A stretch of DNA of 64,000 bases from CAZJLP01 sp964546955. GTDB taxonomy: Bacteria > Verrucomicrobiota > Verrucomicrobiia > Opitutales > Opitutaceae. Positions 63,117-64,000 of this stretch are shown piece after piece. Every line of letters starts with the position of its first letter. Within the stretch, counting starts at the first letter, position 1. The DNA is taken from positions 122,111 to 186,110 of the forward strand of contig CAZJLP010000002.1 of the NCBI GenBank assembly GCA_964546955.1, read 5' to 3'. The notes under the pieces are model-generated. The model was not told where the DNA came from and searched no databases. It saw only the letters and a program-made list of their open reading frames with translations. The translations under genes and the position numbers were made by a program.

Positions 63117-63350
63117 CTAACGTTTCACATTCAGCAACGAGCCGATCAATTCGTCCGCCGTGCGCGCGGCTATGGCGTTCGCTTTGACGAGAATGGCAGC
63201 CTCGACCAGCCCCGCCATGTTCTCCGGCAAGTTTTCCCCTTTGGCAATTCCCTCGCCGGCCTCAGTGAGACGGCGAACTCCGCGTCGAATCCCTTCACTC
63301 GGTGCTGCCAAGAGATTCGCGGGTCCGGAGGCGCCGACATTCGAGATCAT
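63117..63350 (-). CDS. small protein resembling flagellar rod/hook C-termini
   Basis: The 77-residue protein ends in MAGLVEAAILVKANAIAARTADELIGSLLNVKR split across its last 35 residues. This pattern (NxxxLVEAxxxxxANAxxxxTADExxGxLLxVK) resembles the C-terminal helix of axial flagellar proteins. No flagellar gene is adjacent. The ATG at 63350 follows a purine-rich aaaggga. It may be a stand-alone small protein common in this phylum; function unknown. Confidence 0.5.
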   Translation of the reverse strand: MISNVGASGPANLLAAPSEGIRRGVRRLTEAGEGIAKGENLPENMAGLVEAAILVKANAIAARTADELIGSLLNVKR

Positions 63351-64000
63351 CTCCCTTTATCGTCACGACCGCAGGGCCACTCCATAGGGTGTAAACCCTG
63401 GACCGAAGCGGTCTCGCGTTTCGTAATGGAAGGGGCGGAAAACCACGCCAGGGAGGCTCGAGGTGGAACGCGATCTCCGAGCGCGTTGGTTTGCGCCTGC
63501 CCTCGTGGAACCCATCCGATAGCACGCTCCACTTCGAGCCGGCTGTCCTAAATATCGTGGACGATAATTCCTGCGGTCCGTCACGTGGTAGAGCGCTCTT
63601 TGTAATCTAACCTCAACCTCCGAGCCATCAGATTCCCCCATCCCCACTGTCCGTCAAATCGGGGCAACCTCAGTTTGGGCTGGCTCCGATTCGTCGGACA
63701 GTCGGAACGGGATAACTTGTTCAGTTTGGTTGGTGAGCTGCCCCCTCAATATCAAGATTTACCTTTCAGTTGTTTGTGCCCCCCCGTTGGGCGATTCGTG
63801 AAGTTTTTGTACGATGTACTCCGGCGGAGCGCACTATTTCATATTCTTCTGCCGTTTTTTGGTCGCTTCTCGAACTGGGCGCTTTTTGCCCCGGTTTTGC
63901 TGACCATTCGTCTCAGCTTCTACATCTTGCGAGTTGTTGCGGCCCTCAATTTGGCGCCGTCTCCTTTGTTAAACAGAAACTGAAACAGCAGACGGTTTCT
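63351..64000. other. gene-poor right end of the window
   Basis: I find no convincing gene in these 650 bases. A segment at 63577-63636 looks like a decayed tRNA-Thr (tggtagagc, tttgtaa, gattcc) but cannot fold. From about 63640 the base composition becomes markedly more AT-rich. An open frame at 63675-63983 has no recognisable features apart from a hydrophobic C-terminal half. Confidence 0.5.

Noticed and set aside
63675..63983. A 102-codon frame near the right end
   Set aside because: Only a hydrophobic half is visible, with no ribosome site or recognisable family. It is not strong enough to call.

Overview
The window looks like a chromosomal segment of a GC-rich member of the Verrucomicrobiota, most probably of the Opitutaceae. 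I infer this from gene content, not from a database search: a DUF1501 protein paired with a planctomycete-type cytochrome c (DUF1549/DUF1553) protein, a SusC-like TonB receptor with the VLSPFVVD motif near its N-terminus, TonB_C repeat proteins, DUF3592 and DUF4202 proteins, oleCD, and an AtpB with a signal-peptide-like N-terminus. Nearly all the DNA is ordinary chromosome. I see no transposase, integrase, phage module or CRISPR array. A 24-base N run (11845-11868) shows that this is a draft assembly joined inside a repeat.

Layout. 1-450 is the 3' end of trmB. 590-7552 is the complete F-type ATP synthase operon atpBEFHAGDC, followed by a strong terminator. 8035-8805 is a thioredoxin-like protein on the minus strand. 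9003-11843 is the ferrous iron operon feoA-feoA-feoB plus a small Cys-rich protein. 12089-19357 holds an O-antigen ligase/polymerase-like membrane protein, a 1141-residue candidate pyrophosphate-type PEP carboxykinase, an ExoD-family protein and the preQ0 genes queE and queC. 19522-26740 holds a histone-deacetylase-family protein, RNase D, oleC, oleD and two rRNA methyltransferases. 26828-30449 holds an unknown membrane protein, a probable SRP RNA, dnaN, pssA and a RelE-like protein. 30541-34847 holds an EF-hand protein and a sugar ABC transporter in which the binding protein is fused to the first permease. 34893-43885 is mixed: an S33 hydrolase, a tiny secreted peptide, a phosphoesterase, DUF2959, an NDH-2 with an extra C-terminal domain, DUF4202, DUF488, and a DUF3592/arrestin-like/P-loop trio. 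44225-51829 has planctomycete-type cytochrome genes. 52023-53549 is glyQS. 53845-58648 is a TonB receptor opposite a TonB_C protein broken by an amber codon. 58890-62950 is a hexuronate/pentoside cluster (SDR, ExuT-like, IolB-like, GH43). The last kilobase is sparse and ends in AT-richer DNA.

The most striking feature is not a gene. At least eleven elements share one plan: a purine-rich arm of degenerate 7-bp tandem units, a variable spacer, and an inverted pyrimidine-rich arm of the same units. Each element uses its own heptamer (gaatgna, gtagcga, gtttgga and others), and both of its arms use that same heptamer. Two further elements use a 10-bp unit. They often fill the space from stop codon to start codon: five in a row in the atp operon and one before feoB. 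There the right arm ends 0-8 bases before the start codon, where a Shine-Dalgarno site would be expected. One copy lies in frame inside the 23S rRNA methyltransferase gene rlmD and adds about 32 residues. A second repeat family, about 145-165 bp with terminal inverted repeats, and a third, 85-bp palindromic family are also scattered here.

Functionally the window supplies energy conservation (ATP synthase, NDH-2), iron uptake, tRNA and rRNA modification (trmB, queE, queC, rlmD, SpoU), DNA replication (dnaN), phospholipid and beta-lactone/olefin chemistry (pssA, oleCD) and carbohydrate use (ABC transporter, GH43, ExuT, IolB, TonB receptor).
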